Shown here in pieces: positions 15,837-24,081 of a stretch of DNA of 34,195 bases. The stretch is taken from positions 1 through 34,195 of the forward strand of contig DXDT01000198.1 in assembly GCA_019115335.1 (NCBI GenBank). Reading direction: 5' to 3'. Below the pieces are notes generated by a model. That model searched no databases and had not been told where the DNA came from. It saw only the letters and a program-made list of their open reading frames with translations. The position numbers and the translations under genes were made by a program. This stretch comes from Candidatus Brachybacterium merdigallinarum. GTDB lineage: Bacteria; Actinomycetota; Actinomycetes; Actinomycetales; Dermabacteraceae. Each line of letters starts with the position of its first letter. The first letter of the stretch is position 1.

Positions 15837-17084
15837 TCAGGCGGGATCGGTGCGCTGCAGTCGCACGATGACCTCGGCGTGCTCGGTGTGCGGGAACATG
15901 TCCACCCAGCGCCCGGCGACGATCCGCAGCGAGGGCATCTGCGCCAGGTCAGCAGCGAGGGTGGTGGGATTGCAACTGGAGTAGACCACGTCGCGCACCC
16001 CTGAATTCTCGAGCCAGGCGCTGAGGTGCCGGCCGAGCCCGCGCCGCGGCGGATTGACGATCACCGCGTCCGGCGGTCCGGTCTCGGCGGCCCGCTCAGC
16101 GGCCCAGCCGGTGGCGTCGGCGGTCAGGAAGGTGACGGGCAGGTCCTGTGCGGCCGCGGCCTCCCGCGCGCCGTCGATCGCATGGGCGGAGGCCTCGACC
16201 CCGGTCACCTCGGCGTCCGGGAGGGCGAGGGCGGTGTGCAGGGCGAAGCCGCCGAGTCCGCAGTACAGGTCCCACACCCGGTACGGCGAGCCCTCCTCCG
16301 GGTGCGGCGAGTCCGGCGCCGGGTGCGGTGAGTCCCGCTCCGGGGATGGATCGGCGGCCCGGTCCGATGCGCTCTGGGCGATCCAGGCCGCGCCCTGGCG
16401 GTACAGCCGCCCGGCGACCTCGGTGTTCGTCTGCAGGAAGGACTGCGGGCGGGCGAACAGGGTGACCTCGCCGGTGCGCACCGGGATCGACTCCGTGCCC
16501 GCGAGGTGGATCTCGCGCTGCCCCTCGACCTGGCTGGTGTGCTCGGGATGGAGGTTCGCCGAGACCGAGACGATCGACGGCTGCGCGGACAGCAGCGCCG
16601 GCAGATGCTCCCGGATGCGGTCCAGTGCCCGCTCGCTGCGCAGCACCAGGCGCACCTGATGCTCCCCGTCCGGCGTCACGGTGACCAGCACGTTCTTGAT
16701 CTCCCCGCGGCGGCGGGCCACATCGTACGGCGGGACCTGCGCGCGACGGATCAGTGCCTTGGCGCCCTCCAGTACGGCCTCGACGCTGCGCGGGTACAGC
16801 GGGCAGTCGCAGAGGTCCGCCCCGAGCTTCTGCCCGGGCAGGGTCAGCACCGGTGCTGCGGCGGTGCCGGTCACGGCCATCTTCGCGCGGGCGCGGAAGC
16901 GGCTCTCCGCGCTCGGGATCGGCGCCAGCCACGGATCTGGGGCGGCGGCGATGCCGGTCGGGGCGAGATAGGGGGCCAGCAGCTCGCGGACCCGGGCGCT
17001 GCCGTCGGCGATCTGACGCCGGTGCGGCACGTCCAGCAGAGTGCAGGACCTGCACTCCCCGGACTCGAAATGATGGCACCGCAC
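15837..17084 (-). CDS. rlmC: 23S rRNA (uracil-5-)-methyltransferase RlmC/RumB
   Basis: Predicted AdoMet-dependent methyltransferase that makes m5U in 23S rRNA. 415 residues. The N-terminal Fe-S cysteines Cys3, Cys11, Cys14 match the RlmC arrangement exactly, with Cys92 or Cys94 as the fourth ligand. The AdoMet region VWDLYCGLGGFALHTAL and the nucleophilic cysteine in SSCNPTTLAADL are present. A proline/acidic insertion around residues 250-265 with repeats of DSPHP-like units splits the protein before the Rossmann domain. The start is GTG; a -10-like TAGACT lies seven bases upstream, so the mRNA is likely leaderless. Confidence 0.9.
   Translation of the reverse strand: MRCHHFESGECRSCTLLDVPHRRQIADGSARVRELLAPYLAPTGIAAAPDPWLAPIPSAESRFRARAKMAVTGTAAAPVLTLPGQKLGADLCDCPLYPRSVEAVLEGAKALIRRAQVPPYDVARRRGEIKNVLVTVTPDGEHQVRLVLRSERALDRIREHLPALLSAQPSIVSVSANLHPEHTSQVEGQREIHLAGTESIPVRTGEVTLFARPQSFLQTNTEVAGRLYRQGAAWIAQSASDRAADPSPERDSPHPAPDSPHPEEGSPYRVWDLYCGLGGFALHTALALPDAEVTGVEASAHAIDGAREAAAAQDLPVTFLTADATGWAAERAAETGPPDAVIVNPPRRGLGRHLSAWLENSGVRDVVYSSCNPTTLAADLAQMPSLRIVAGRWVDMFPHTEHAEVIVRLQRTDPA
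16282..16345 (+). repeat. Degenerate 21-bp tandem repeat inside rlmC
   Basis: Three imperfect 21-bp units, each starting with a GGGTGCGGCGAGTCC-like block; on the coding strand they specify DSPHPAP, DSPHPEE and GSPYRV. They expand a loop insertion in the methyltransferase and keep the frame. Confidence 0.65.
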
Positions 17085-17090
17085 CCCGGG

Positions 17091-17096
17091 AGTCTA
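17091..17096 (-). promoter_or_regulatory. -10 element for a leaderless rlmC mRNA
   Basis: TAGACT on the minus strand ends seven bases before the GTG at 17084, and no Shine-Dalgarno is seen. Confidence 0.45.
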
Positions 17097-17115
17097 CGAG
17101 GCCGGAGCGCTCAGA

Positions 17116-17583
17116 TCAGGAGAACCACTCGGTGGGCGGGCCCAGGGAGAGCAGCACCGAGAACACGACCGCGACCACCACCAGGGCGACCACCGCGGCC
17201 GGGATCGGCCGCCGCAGCGCGAGGGCGACCACCTTCTGGGGCAGCGAGGTGCCCGGTTCGGTGCGCAGGCGCCACGTGGCGCCCAGCAGTTCCCGGCGCT
17301 CCGCCCAGCGCTCGAACGGCACGGTCAGGTACGGGATCAGCGCGGAGCCGATGCCCAGCGCCAGGTCCCGCAGGCTCCACTTCTGGTCGACCGCGACCAG
17401 CACCGTGACCACCACGTAGGCGAGGAAGGTGAAGCCGTGCAGGCCGCCGCCGATCCGCACCAGCCACTCCCCGGCCTGCAGCACGTACTTCACGAACATG
17501 CCCGCCAGCAGCAGGGTCCAGGTGACCATCTCGGCGAAGGCCAGCAGGCGGTACAGGCGGTACGGCGTGGAGAACAGGCGCAT
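17116..17583 (-). CDS. DUF3817-like integral membrane protein
   Basis: Small membrane protein of 155 residues. The first ~90 residues form three helices with the pattern FSTPYRLYRLLAFAEMVTWTLLLAGMFVKYVL, GGGLHGFTFLAYVVVTVLVA and ALGIGSALIPYLTVPF, which matches the DUF3817 family of conserved actinobacterial membrane proteins; a fourth helix near the C-terminus (PAAVVALVVVAVVFSVLLSL) is additional. GAGGGAC precedes the ATG. Function unknown. It is convergent with rlmC's side and divergent from the GOLPH3-like gene, with a structured 240-base gap between. Confidence 0.82.
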   Translation of the reverse strand: MRLFSTPYRLYRLLAFAEMVTWTLLLAGMFVKYVLQAGEWLVRIGGGLHGFTFLAYVVVTVLVAVDQKWSLRDLALGIGSALIPYLTVPFERWAERRELLGATWRLRTEPGTSLPQKVVALALRRPIPAAVVALVVVAVVFSVLLSLGPPTEWFS

Positions 17584-17685
17584 GGGTCCCTCGGAACGGC
17601 GGGCGGTGGATCGGCGGGCGGGGCGGGCCGGGTGCAGGCGCGGCCGCCCGCAGTCGGCAGCGCCATCGTCTCAGAGGAAGCTGGA

Positions 17686-17705
17686 TCGCCCCGGTGTCGG
17701 GGCGA
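17686..17705. other. Hairpin in the 240-base gap before the GOLPH3-like gene
   Basis: TCGCCCCG and CGGGGCGA flank a GTGT loop; a second short palindrome (CCCCGGTGCCGGGG, 17715-17728) follows. Both lie in the gap between divergent genes, so they are not terminators of a known gene; they may be operator or RNA structure. No known riboswitch was recognised. Confidence 0.3.
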
Positions 17706-17811
17706 CACGGGGTCCCCCGGTGCCGGGGCCACCCGCGAGGTGCTCCCTCCTCGCCTTTCGGAGGGGTCCTTCTGCGACCTGGGGCGCTGACGGGCTTCCT
17801 GTGGCAGCGCT

Positions 17812-17817
17812 CATACT
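17812..17817 (+). promoter_or_regulatory. -10 element for a leaderless GOLPH3-like mRNA
   Basis: CATACT ends eight bases before the ATG at 17825; CTGACG (17787-17792) could be the -35 with a long 19-base spacer. No Shine-Dalgarno precedes the gene. Confidence 0.35.
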
Positions 17818-17824
17818 CGTGCTC

Positions 17825-18457
17825 ATGACCACGCACACGATCCCCGCCGAGCTGTTCCTCCTCCTGACCAACGACGCCGGTCGGCAGGACGCGACCGTGT
17901 ACCGCAAGCAGGCCGTGGCCGCTGCGGCGCTCGCCGAGCTGGCGCTGCGCGAACGGATCACGATCAGCGAGGAGCGGGCGCCCCGAGCGCACCTCGTCGA
18001 CGCCACCGCGACCGGGCTCCCGGGCCTGGACCAGGCGCTCGCGGCGATCGCGGAGCACGATGGCAAGAAGGTCCAGAGCCTGATCGGTCACCGCGCTCTG
18101 GACCTCACCGAGACGATCGGCGAGGTGTTCGTCGCCGAAGGCGTGGTCCAGCGCAAGGACGGCTGGTTCACCACCACCTGGCCGACGCACGACGACACGG
18201 TCGAGACCGCCCTGCGTGCCCGCCTCGCCGGCGCCCTCCGGGACCGCCGCGCCGCGAGCCTGCAGGACGGCATCCTGCTGGAGATCCTGCGGGCCCTCGG
18301 CATCGCCCACCGGATCCTCAAGGACGACGTCCCCGAGCTGTCCCGCCGCGACATCGACAAGACCATCAAGGCTCTCGAGATCGATCATCCGGTCGCCACG
18401 GCGGTCAAGAAGCTGATCGAGGACATGACCATGATGGTGATCTCCGCGGCCACCTGA
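17825..18457 (+). CDS. GOLPH3/VPS74 (GPP34)-family protein
   Basis: Soluble protein of 210 residues in the GPP34 superfamily, known in eukaryotes for Golgi phosphatidylinositol-4-phosphate binding and found in many actinobacteria with unknown role. The motif AELFLLLTNDAGRQ opens the protein, followed by AAAALAELALRERITI, a repeated Arg/Lys-rich loop DLTETIGEVFVAEGVVQRKDG, and a C-terminal helix pair (SLQDGILLEILRALGIAHRIL). Start at 17825 fits the family's N-terminus. Single gene between divergent DUF3817-like and convergent hrpB. Confidence 0.88.
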   Translation: MTTHTIPAELFLLLTNDAGRQDATVYRKQAVAAAALAELALRERITISEERAPRAHLVDATATGLPGLDQALAAIAEHDGKKVQSLIGHRALDLTETIGEVFVAEGVVQRKDGWFTTTWPTHDDTVETALRARLAGALRDRRAASLQDGILLEILRALGIAHRILKDDVPELSRRDIDKTIKALEIDHPVATAVKKLIEDMTMMVISAAT

Positions 18458-18492
18458 GCCGCACCTGCGCCTTCGCAGCGGCTGACGCCGGG

Positions 18493-21183
18493 TCAGCGCC
18501 CGCCGGCGCGCGTGGTACGGGCGGTCGCGGTCGCTGACCAGGGATCCTCGGGCCAGGGATGCTTCGGGTACCGGCCCCGCATCTCCTTGCGCACCTCCCG
18601 GTAGGGACCGTCCCAGAACGAGCGCAGGTCATCGGTGACCGCGAGCGGGCGCCCGGCGGGGGAGAGCAGGTGGAACAGCACCTGCACCCGGTCCCGGACC
18701 AGTCGCGGGGTCTGCGCCAGGCCGAACAGCTCCTGCAGCTTCACCGCCACCACCGGACGCCCGTCCTGCGCCTCCGGGTCCGGGTAGTCGATGCGGGCGG
18801 TGCGCCCCGAGGGCACGGCGAGGCGCTCGGGCGCCAGCTCGTCCAGCTCCGCAGCCTCCGGCCAGGGCAGCAGCAGCCGCAGGCCGCTCGTCAGATCGAT
18901 GCGGGACAGCGCCGTGGTGCGCTCGGAGAGCTGCGGTGCCAGCCAGGTCTCGAGCCCGGCGAGCAGCGCGGCCTCGTCCATCGCCGGCCAGGGAGCCCCC
19001 AGCTCCCGGTGCAGCAGCGCCAGCCGGGCCCGCAGGCGGTGCGCGGAGTCCTGCACCGGCAGCGCGCCGAGTCCGTGCTCTCGCACGTGGGCGAGCACCG
19101 CCGGGATCGTGTCCTCCGCGGTCGCGGCCACCGGGGTCGAGGCCAGCTCGATCGCTCCGAGGGCGCGTCGCTGCCGGGCCCGCACCGTCCCGCCCTCGAG
19201 CACCGCGGTGCGCTCGCTGACCAGCAGACCCTCCCCGGCCAGCAGCGCATCGGCCTCGGAGAGCGGAGCTGCGGCGCGCAGCACCGCACCGGTGCCGTCG
19301 GCCGCGCGACCCTCGGCCCGCTGCACCTCCCACGCCACCAGCCACGGTGCCCCCATGAGCCCGCTGCCCTCGGGCAGCGCCGCCCGGGTGCCGTAGGCCA
19401 GCAGATAGGTGCGCGAGCTCGCGGCGGTGCGCCGGGCGATCCGCTCGGGCCGGGCGAGGGCCAGGACCGCACCGGCCTGCTCGGCAGGATCGGCGGCGGA
19501 GAGCGAGAGGTCCGCCGTGCGAGGGCCGGAGGCAGCGGAGCCGGTGCCCTCGATGGACAGGTCCCGGGTGAGGCGGAGGAGGCGATCCCGCTCCCGCCGC
19601 CAGCGCTCGGCGCCAGGGGCTCGGCCCGCGCGCAGCTGCTGCAGCAGGTGCGGCAGGTCCGCGCCGTCAGGGCGGTGGTCATCGGAGATCGCGGCGACCA
19701 CCTCGGCGGCGGTGCGGGCACCCTCCTGGCCCGGCAGGCGCCGGGCACCGTCGAGCAGGGCGCGAGCCTCCCGCACCCCGATCGGGAGCCGGACCACCCG
19801 CTCCCCGGCCGGGGTGGGCATCCCCTCGGCATCGACCAGGCCCAGGGACCGCAGGGCGGCCTCGGCGACGGCGATCCCTGCGGCCGGGGGAGGGGTCAGC
19901 AGGGGCAGGCCCTCCCCCCGAGGGGTGCCCCAGCAGGCCAGCCACAGCGCTGCATCGGTGAGGTCGCTCGCGGTGATCTCCGGTGGGGACTGGGCGGGCA
20001 TCCCCGCCAGCTCCGCCTCGGAGAACACCCGCACCGCGCGGCCCGGCCCCAGGCGGGCGGCACGGCCGGCTCTCTGCTCGACCGCGGCCCGGGAGGCGCT
20101 GACGGTCACCAGCCCCGTCATGTCCCGCCCGCGATCCCGCCTCACCTCCCGCGAGAGGCCGGCATCGATCACCAGGTGCACGCCCGGGACGGTCAGGGAG
20201 CTCTCCGCGATCGCGGTGGAGACCACGATCCGCGGCGGCTCCCCGGGACGCCGACCCCCGGTGGCGCGGTCCTGCTGCGCTGCCGGCAGCCGTCCGTGCA
20301 GGGCGAGCACCTCCACCTGCTCGCCCACCAGGGACCGCAGGCGCGAGACCACCTCCTCGACCTCCCGCGCCCCGGGGAGGAAGACCAGCGCGTCGCTGCC
20401 GCCTGCGGCCGCATGGGCGGAGGCCGCGGTGCGGGCCAGATGATCGAGGTACTCCCGGGTGACACCGCGAGCATCCAGCCGCGGGGAGCGGGAGGGGGCG
20501 TGATCGATCCGCAGCGGGTGCAGGGCGCTGGGCACCTCGATGATCGCCGCGCCCTCGAGCACCCCGGCGACCGCGTCGGCGTCCAACGTCGCCGACATCG
20601 CCCCCACCACCAGGTCCTCCCGCAGCTGCCGGACCTCGGACAGCATCCCCAGCAGCAGATCCGTCTCCAGGGACCGCTCATGGACCTCGTCCAGCAGCAC
20701 CGCGCCCACGCCGCTCAGACCCGGATCGGCGAGCAGGCGCCGCAGCAGCACCCCCGGCGTCAGCATCTCCACCCGGGTGCTCGCACCGACCTCCCGCTGC
20801 CCGCGCACGGTGAAGCCCACCGGACCGCCCCGCAAGGACATCGCCGAGGCCGTGCCGTCGAGCGAGGCCGTGCCGTCGAGCGAGGCCGTGCTGTCGAGTG
20901 CGGCCAGGCGACGGGCCGCCGCCCGCACCGCCACCCGTCGCGGCTGCGTGACCAGCGTGATCCCCTGCACCAGGTTCGCCACCAGCGGTGGCACCAGCGT
21001 GGTCTTGCCGGTGCCGGGCGGGGCCGTGACCACCATGGCCCCGGCGCCTACCCCGGCCTCCAGCTCGCCGCGGGCCGCGGCCACCGGGAGCCCCGCCCCG
21101 ATGGTCGCGAGGTCGAAGCGGTGCGCTCCGCCGGTGCTCCCGGCGCGCGCCGCCGCGTCGCTGCTCAGTCCCCGATCGCTCAT
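18493..21183 (-). CDS. hrpB: ATP-dependent RNA helicase HrpB
   Basis: DEAH/DExH-box helicase of 896 residues, of uncertain cellular function in bacteria. Walker A is APPGTGKTT (residues 54-62), the DEVH box is LLDEVHERS (about 165), and motif III is MSATLDAD. Later blocks VSTAIAESSLTVPGVHLVIDAGLS and EQRAGRAARLGPGRAVR match motifs V and VI of HrpB, and the C-terminal HrpB_C region ends FWDGPYREVRKEMRGRYPKHPWPEDP, a hallmark of the family. The start at 21183 is a moderately supported ATG. Three 18-bp repeats lie near residue 95-112. Confidence 0.94.
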   Translation of the reverse strand: MSDRGLSSDAAARAGSTGGAHRFDLATIGAGLPVAAARGELEAGVGAGAMVVTAPPGTGKTTLVPPLVANLVQGITLVTQPRRVAVRAAARRLAALDSTASLDGTASLDGTASAMSLRGGPVGFTVRGQREVGASTRVEMLTPGVLLRRLLADPGLSGVGAVLLDEVHERSLETDLLLGMLSEVRQLREDLVVGAMSATLDADAVAGVLEGAAIIEVPSALHPLRIDHAPSRSPRLDARGVTREYLDHLARTAASAHAAAGGSDALVFLPGAREVEEVVSRLRSLVGEQVEVLALHGRLPAAQQDRATGGRRPGEPPRIVVSTAIAESSLTVPGVHLVIDAGLSREVRRDRGRDMTGLVTVSASRAAVEQRAGRAARLGPGRAVRVFSEAELAGMPAQSPPEITASDLTDAALWLACWGTPRGEGLPLLTPPPAAGIAVAEAALRSLGLVDAEGMPTPAGERVVRLPIGVREARALLDGARRLPGQEGARTAAEVVAAISDDHRPDGADLPHLLQQLRAGRAPGAERWRRERDRLLRLTRDLSIEGTGSAASGPRTADLSLSAADPAEQAGAVLALARPERIARRTAASSRTYLLAYGTRAALPEGSGLMGAPWLVAWEVQRAEGRAADGTGAVLRAAAPLSEADALLAGEGLLVSERTAVLEGGTVRARQRRALGAIELASTPVAATAEDTIPAVLAHVREHGLGALPVQDSAHRLRARLALLHRELGAPWPAMDEAALLAGLETWLAPQLSERTTALSRIDLTSGLRLLLPWPEAAELDELAPERLAVPSGRTARIDYPDPEAQDGRPVVAVKLQELFGLAQTPRLVRDRVQVLFHLLSPAGRPLAVTDDLRSFWDGPYREVRKEMRGRYPKHPWPEDPWSATATARTTRAGGR
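20846..20899 (-). repeat. 18-bp tandem repeat inside hrpB
   Basis: Three 18-bp units (GAGGCCGTGCCGTCGAGC on the plus strand), the third with two changes. They encode LDSTAS, LDGTAS, LDGTAS on the minus strand, an in-frame insertion in the first RecA-like domain. The repeat is a hot spot for length variation. Confidence 0.85.
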
Positions 21184-21392
21184 CGCCCCATCATCACCCT
21201 TCCCGCCCAGTGCTGTGACCTCGAAGAATTCCCCGCCCGGCTCGATAGGCGTCGCACTCCGTTCACCCTGCGGTGGTGAAGTCGGCTCGGCACCGCCGGC
21301 AGCACTGCCGCGCCGCCACCTCCGTCGTGCCCTCGCCCCGGCTTCACCGCGAGCCCCGGCGAGCGCCGTCCCTGCGCTCGAGTGGAGAATCC

Positions 21393-23915
21393 ATGCCCGC
21401 CCTTCCGTCCTCCGCGCGGCCCCGGCCCGCGCTGCTCCGCGGCGGCGCCCGCCGCGCCGGTGCGCTCGCCGCGACCTGCGCCCTGGCCGCACCGCTCGCC
21501 GCCGTCACCGTGCTCGGCCTGCCCACCGCCGCCCTGGCCGCCGAGACCGACATCCAGATCTCCGAGGTGCAGTCCGACGGACTGGACTGGGTCGAGCTGA
21601 CCAACGTCGGCAGCGAGCCGGTGGACATCTCGGGCTGGTACCTGAAGGACGATGACGACGACCGCGACTGGACCGTCCCCGAGGGCACCGAGATAGCGCC
21701 CGGCGAGCACGTCGTGATCGAGCACGAGGACGCCGGCACCGGCGGCTTCGACTTCGGGCTGGGCAACGGCGACGAGGTGCGCCTGTTCCTCGCCGACGGC
21801 ACCACCCTCATCGACGGCATCACCTACGATCAGCATCCGCTGACCAGCTGGATCGTCGTGGACGGTGAGGTCGTGCTCTCCGCCGAGGAGACCAAGGGCG
21901 CCCCCAACTCCGGCGTGTACGTGCCCCCGCCCCCGCCCGAGGAGCACGCGGACGCCGATGCGCTGCGCATCAGCGAGGTCTCCTCCGACAACCCCTCCGG
22001 TGACGACTGGGTCGAGATCCTCAACGTCTCCGACCGCCCTGTCGAGCTGGACGGCTGGTACCTGCTGGACGAGAAGGACACCGAGACCCCCGCCGAGTTC
22101 CCCGCGGGCCCCCTGCAGCCCGGCGAGCGCGCCGTGCTGGCTGGAGATGCCGGCCTCGGCTTCGGCCTCGGCAAGGGCGACAGCGCCCGCCTCTTCGCCC
22201 CCAACGGCTACCTCGTGGACTCCGTGACCTGGACCGACGGCGAGCACGCCACCCCGTCCTGGCAGCGCGCGGAGTTCCCCGACGGCGAGTTCGCCCCCAG
22301 CCACGTCGCCACCCAGGGCGCCGCGAACATCATCGGCCCGGTCATCATCAACGAGACCAACTCCCAGGGCGACGACTTCGTGGAGCTGAAGAACCTCGGC
22401 AGCGAGACCGTCGACCTCTCCGGCTACCGGATCCTCGATTCCGAGGACGATCACGTCTTCACCTTCCCGGAGGGGACCGAGATCGGGGCCGGCGAGCTGC
22501 TGCTGGTCACCGGTGGTGACGAGGGCGACCTCGGCTACGGCCTGGGCGGCACCGACATGGTGCGCCTGTACGACGCCTCCGGCCTGCTGCTGGGTCAGGT
22601 CGCCTGGCAGGGCCACGTGAATCCCTCCCACGCCTTCTGCGGCGACGTCCACACCGGCACCTACGGCGAGTCCGGTTCCGCCACCCCCGGCCAGGAGAAC
22701 GACTGCTCCGTGGTCGAGGCCCCGACCGGCATCGAGGTGCCCACCACCGGCCCCTCGACCGTCGCCGATGAGGCGGACGAGTTCGGCGAGGACCTCTCGG
22801 GCCTGGACCTGGAGATCCTCGCGGACGGCACCCAGGTGCTGTGGGGCGTGAACAACGACGCCGGCCAGATCTCCCGCCTGGTCCAGGACGCCGACGGCAC
22901 CTGGGTGCAGTCCGATGGCTGGCCCACCGGGGGCCAGTTCACCCGCTTCGCGAACGGCACCGGCACCCCGGACGGCGAGGGCATCTCCGTCGGGCTGGAC
23001 GGTCGCATCTATGTGGCCGCGGAGCGCGACAACTCCGCCGGCGGCACCAGCCGCAACACCGTGCTGGCCTTCGACGCCGCCTCCGGGGAGTCCGAGCTGG
23101 TCGCCGAGTCCGAGTGGAACCTGACCTCGCTGCTGCCCGCGACCGGTGCGAACTCGGGCCTGGAGGGCATCGAGGTCGTCCCCGCCGCCGCCTTCTCGAA
23201 CCTCGGCGCGGAGGTCCCGGCCGCCGCGGTCTACGCCTTCGTGGTGCTGGAAGCCACCGGGGACGTCTACGCCGTGGCCCTGCACGAGGGCGGCGAGGCG
23301 ACACTGGTGGCGACCCTGCCCTCCCCGCTGGGCGGGCTGATGGCGCTGGACTACGACCTCGCCACCAACACCCTGTGGGCCTTCGCCGACGACGCGCACG
23401 ACGGCCAGTCGGTGCTCTACCGCCTCTCCGAGGAGACGGTCGCCGCCTCCGAGGTCCACGCGGCGCCGACCGGTCTGCAGGCCGTGGCCAACGAGGGCGT
23501 CGCCCTGGTGCCCACCGAGGTGTGCACCGACGGCGTGCGCCAGGCCTGGTTCTCCGACGACAACGACACCGACGGTCACGCCCTGCGCGGCATCGAGCTG
23601 CTCGTCGTGGACTGCACCGGCGGCGCGGGCAGCGAGGACGACGCTGACGAGGACGGGACCGGGAACGAGGACGGCACGGGGAACGAGGACGGGACCGGGA
23701 ACGAGGGCGCTCCCTCCGACGGCGGCGGAGACGCCGCCGGCAGCGGTGACGCCGCCGGTGGCGCCGGATCGGCCGACGGGGCCGCGAAGGGCAGCGCCCC
23801 TGGCAGCTCCGGCGACCTCGCCCGCACCGGCACCGAGGCGGCCGGCCTGATCGCCGCCGCGATGGCCGCGATCGCCGGCGGCGTGTGGCTGGTGCGACGC
23901 TCCCGCGAGGGCTGA
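21393..23915 (+). CDS. Cell-wall-anchored lamin-tail-domain surface protein (LAxTG)
   Basis: Large exported protein of 840 residues. A signal peptide with basic n-region and hydrophobic core ends near Ala49/Ala50 (LPTAALA-AE). Three lamin-tail domains follow at about residues 53-165, 188-300 and 315-430, each opening with I-x-I-[SN]-E-[VT] and W/F-VEL-x-N. Residues about 465-745 form a beta-propeller-like region (GISVGLDGRIYVAAERD, LEGIEVV) resembling phytase-like/esterase-like propellers. An acidic Gly-rich stalk leads to LARTG (809-813), a membrane helix and RRSREG tail: a class E sortase signal. GTGGAG precedes the ATG at 21393. No sortase is in the window. The function, perhaps extracellular nucleic acid or phosphate ester handling, is an inference. 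Confidence 0.85.
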   Translation: MPALPSSARPRPALLRGGARRAGALAATCALAAPLAAVTVLGLPTAALAAETDIQISEVQSDGLDWVELTNVGSEPVDISGWYLKDDDDDRDWTVPEGTEIAPGEHVVIEHEDAGTGGFDFGLGNGDEVRLFLADGTTLIDGITYDQHPLTSWIVVDGEVVLSAEETKGAPNSGVYVPPPPPEEHADADALRISEVSSDNPSGDDWVEILNVSDRPVELDGWYLLDEKDTETPAEFPAGPLQPGERAVLAGDAGLGFGLGKGDSARLFAPNGYLVDSVTWTDGEHATPSWQRAEFPDGEFAPSHVATQGAANIIGPVIINETNSQGDDFVELKNLGSETVDLSGYRILDSEDDHVFTFPEGTEIGAGELLLVTGGDEGDLGYGLGGTDMVRLYDASGLLLGQVAWQGHVNPSHAFCGDVHTGTYGESGSATPGQENDCSVVEAPTGIEVPTTGPSTVADEADEFGEDLSGLDLEILADGTQVLWGVNNDAGQISRLVQDADGTWVQSDGWPTGGQFTRFANGTGTPDGEGISVGLDGRIYVAAERDNSAGGTSRNTVLAFDAASGESELVAESEWNLTSLLPATGANSGLEGIEVVPAAAFSNLGAEVPAAAVYAFVVLEATGDVYAVALHEGGEATLVATLPSPLGGLMALDYDLATNTLWAFADDAHDGQSVLYRLSEETVAASEVHAAPTGLQAVANEGVALVPTEVCTDGVRQAWFSDDNDTDGHALRGIELLVVDCTGGAGSEDDADEDGTGNEDGTGNEDGTGNEGAPSDGGGDAAGSGDAAGGAGSADGAAKGSAPGSSGDLARTGTEAAGLIAAAMAAIAGGVWLVRRSREG
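23649..23702 (+). repeat. 18-bp tandem repeat encoding EDGTGN
   Basis: Three 18-bp units (GAGGACGGGACCGGGAAC, the middle one with two changes), in frame and encoding EDGTGN in the stalk before the LARTG anchor. Length can vary without a frame change, so it may modulate the distance of the surface domains from the cell wall. Confidence 0.9.
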
Positions 23916-23940
23916 GACGGGCGCGAGCTCACGGCCCGGC

Positions 23941-23982
23941 GCCACGCGCGCGCAGGGACCGGCCACGCGCGCGCCGGGACCG
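23941..23982. repeat. 21-bp tandem duplication downstream of the surface protein
   Basis: Two adjacent 21-base copies starting GCCACGCGCGCGC, differing at one base (A versus C). The alternating CG run is prone to slippage. It lies in the 151-base gap between the two convergent genes. Confidence 0.85.
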
Positions 23983-24004
23983 TGGGCCGTCGACTCTGCG
24001 GGGA

Positions 24005-24023
24005 GCCCGGCAGGCCACCGGGC
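24005..24023. terminator. Possible terminator between convergent genes
   Basis: GCCCGG and CCGGGC around a CAGGCCA loop, 90 bases after the surface-protein stop. It is short and has no T-tract, so only weakly supported. Confidence 0.35.
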
Positions 24024-24043
24024 CCCCGGGTGGGTGGGGAGCC

Positions 24044-24081
24044 GGGTTCAGCTGATGAGGTCGGGCTCAGTTGATGAGATC
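24044..24081 (-). repeat. 19-bp duplication covering the lipoprotein stop codon
   Basis: Two 19-base copies (GGGTTCAGCTGATGAGGTC and GGGCTCAGTTGATGAGATC) match at 16 of 19 positions. The second copy contains the end of the lipoprotein gene (D-L-I-N-stop on the minus strand), the first lies just past its stop. Confidence 0.7.

Noticed and set aside
17640..17824. Signal recognition particle RNA or riboswitch in the divergent gap
   Set aside because: The conserved GGAAGCAG-type SRP loop is absent, and I recognise no riboswitch core; only simple hairpins are seen.
23649..23702. Possible CRISPR-like repeats
   Set aside because: The units are 18 bp, contiguous, without spacers and in frame inside a coding stalk.
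21180..23966. A 928-residue open frame opposite the surface-protein gene
   Set aside because: It is a GC-driven shadow of the lamin-tail gene; codon usage and known domains support the plus strand only.
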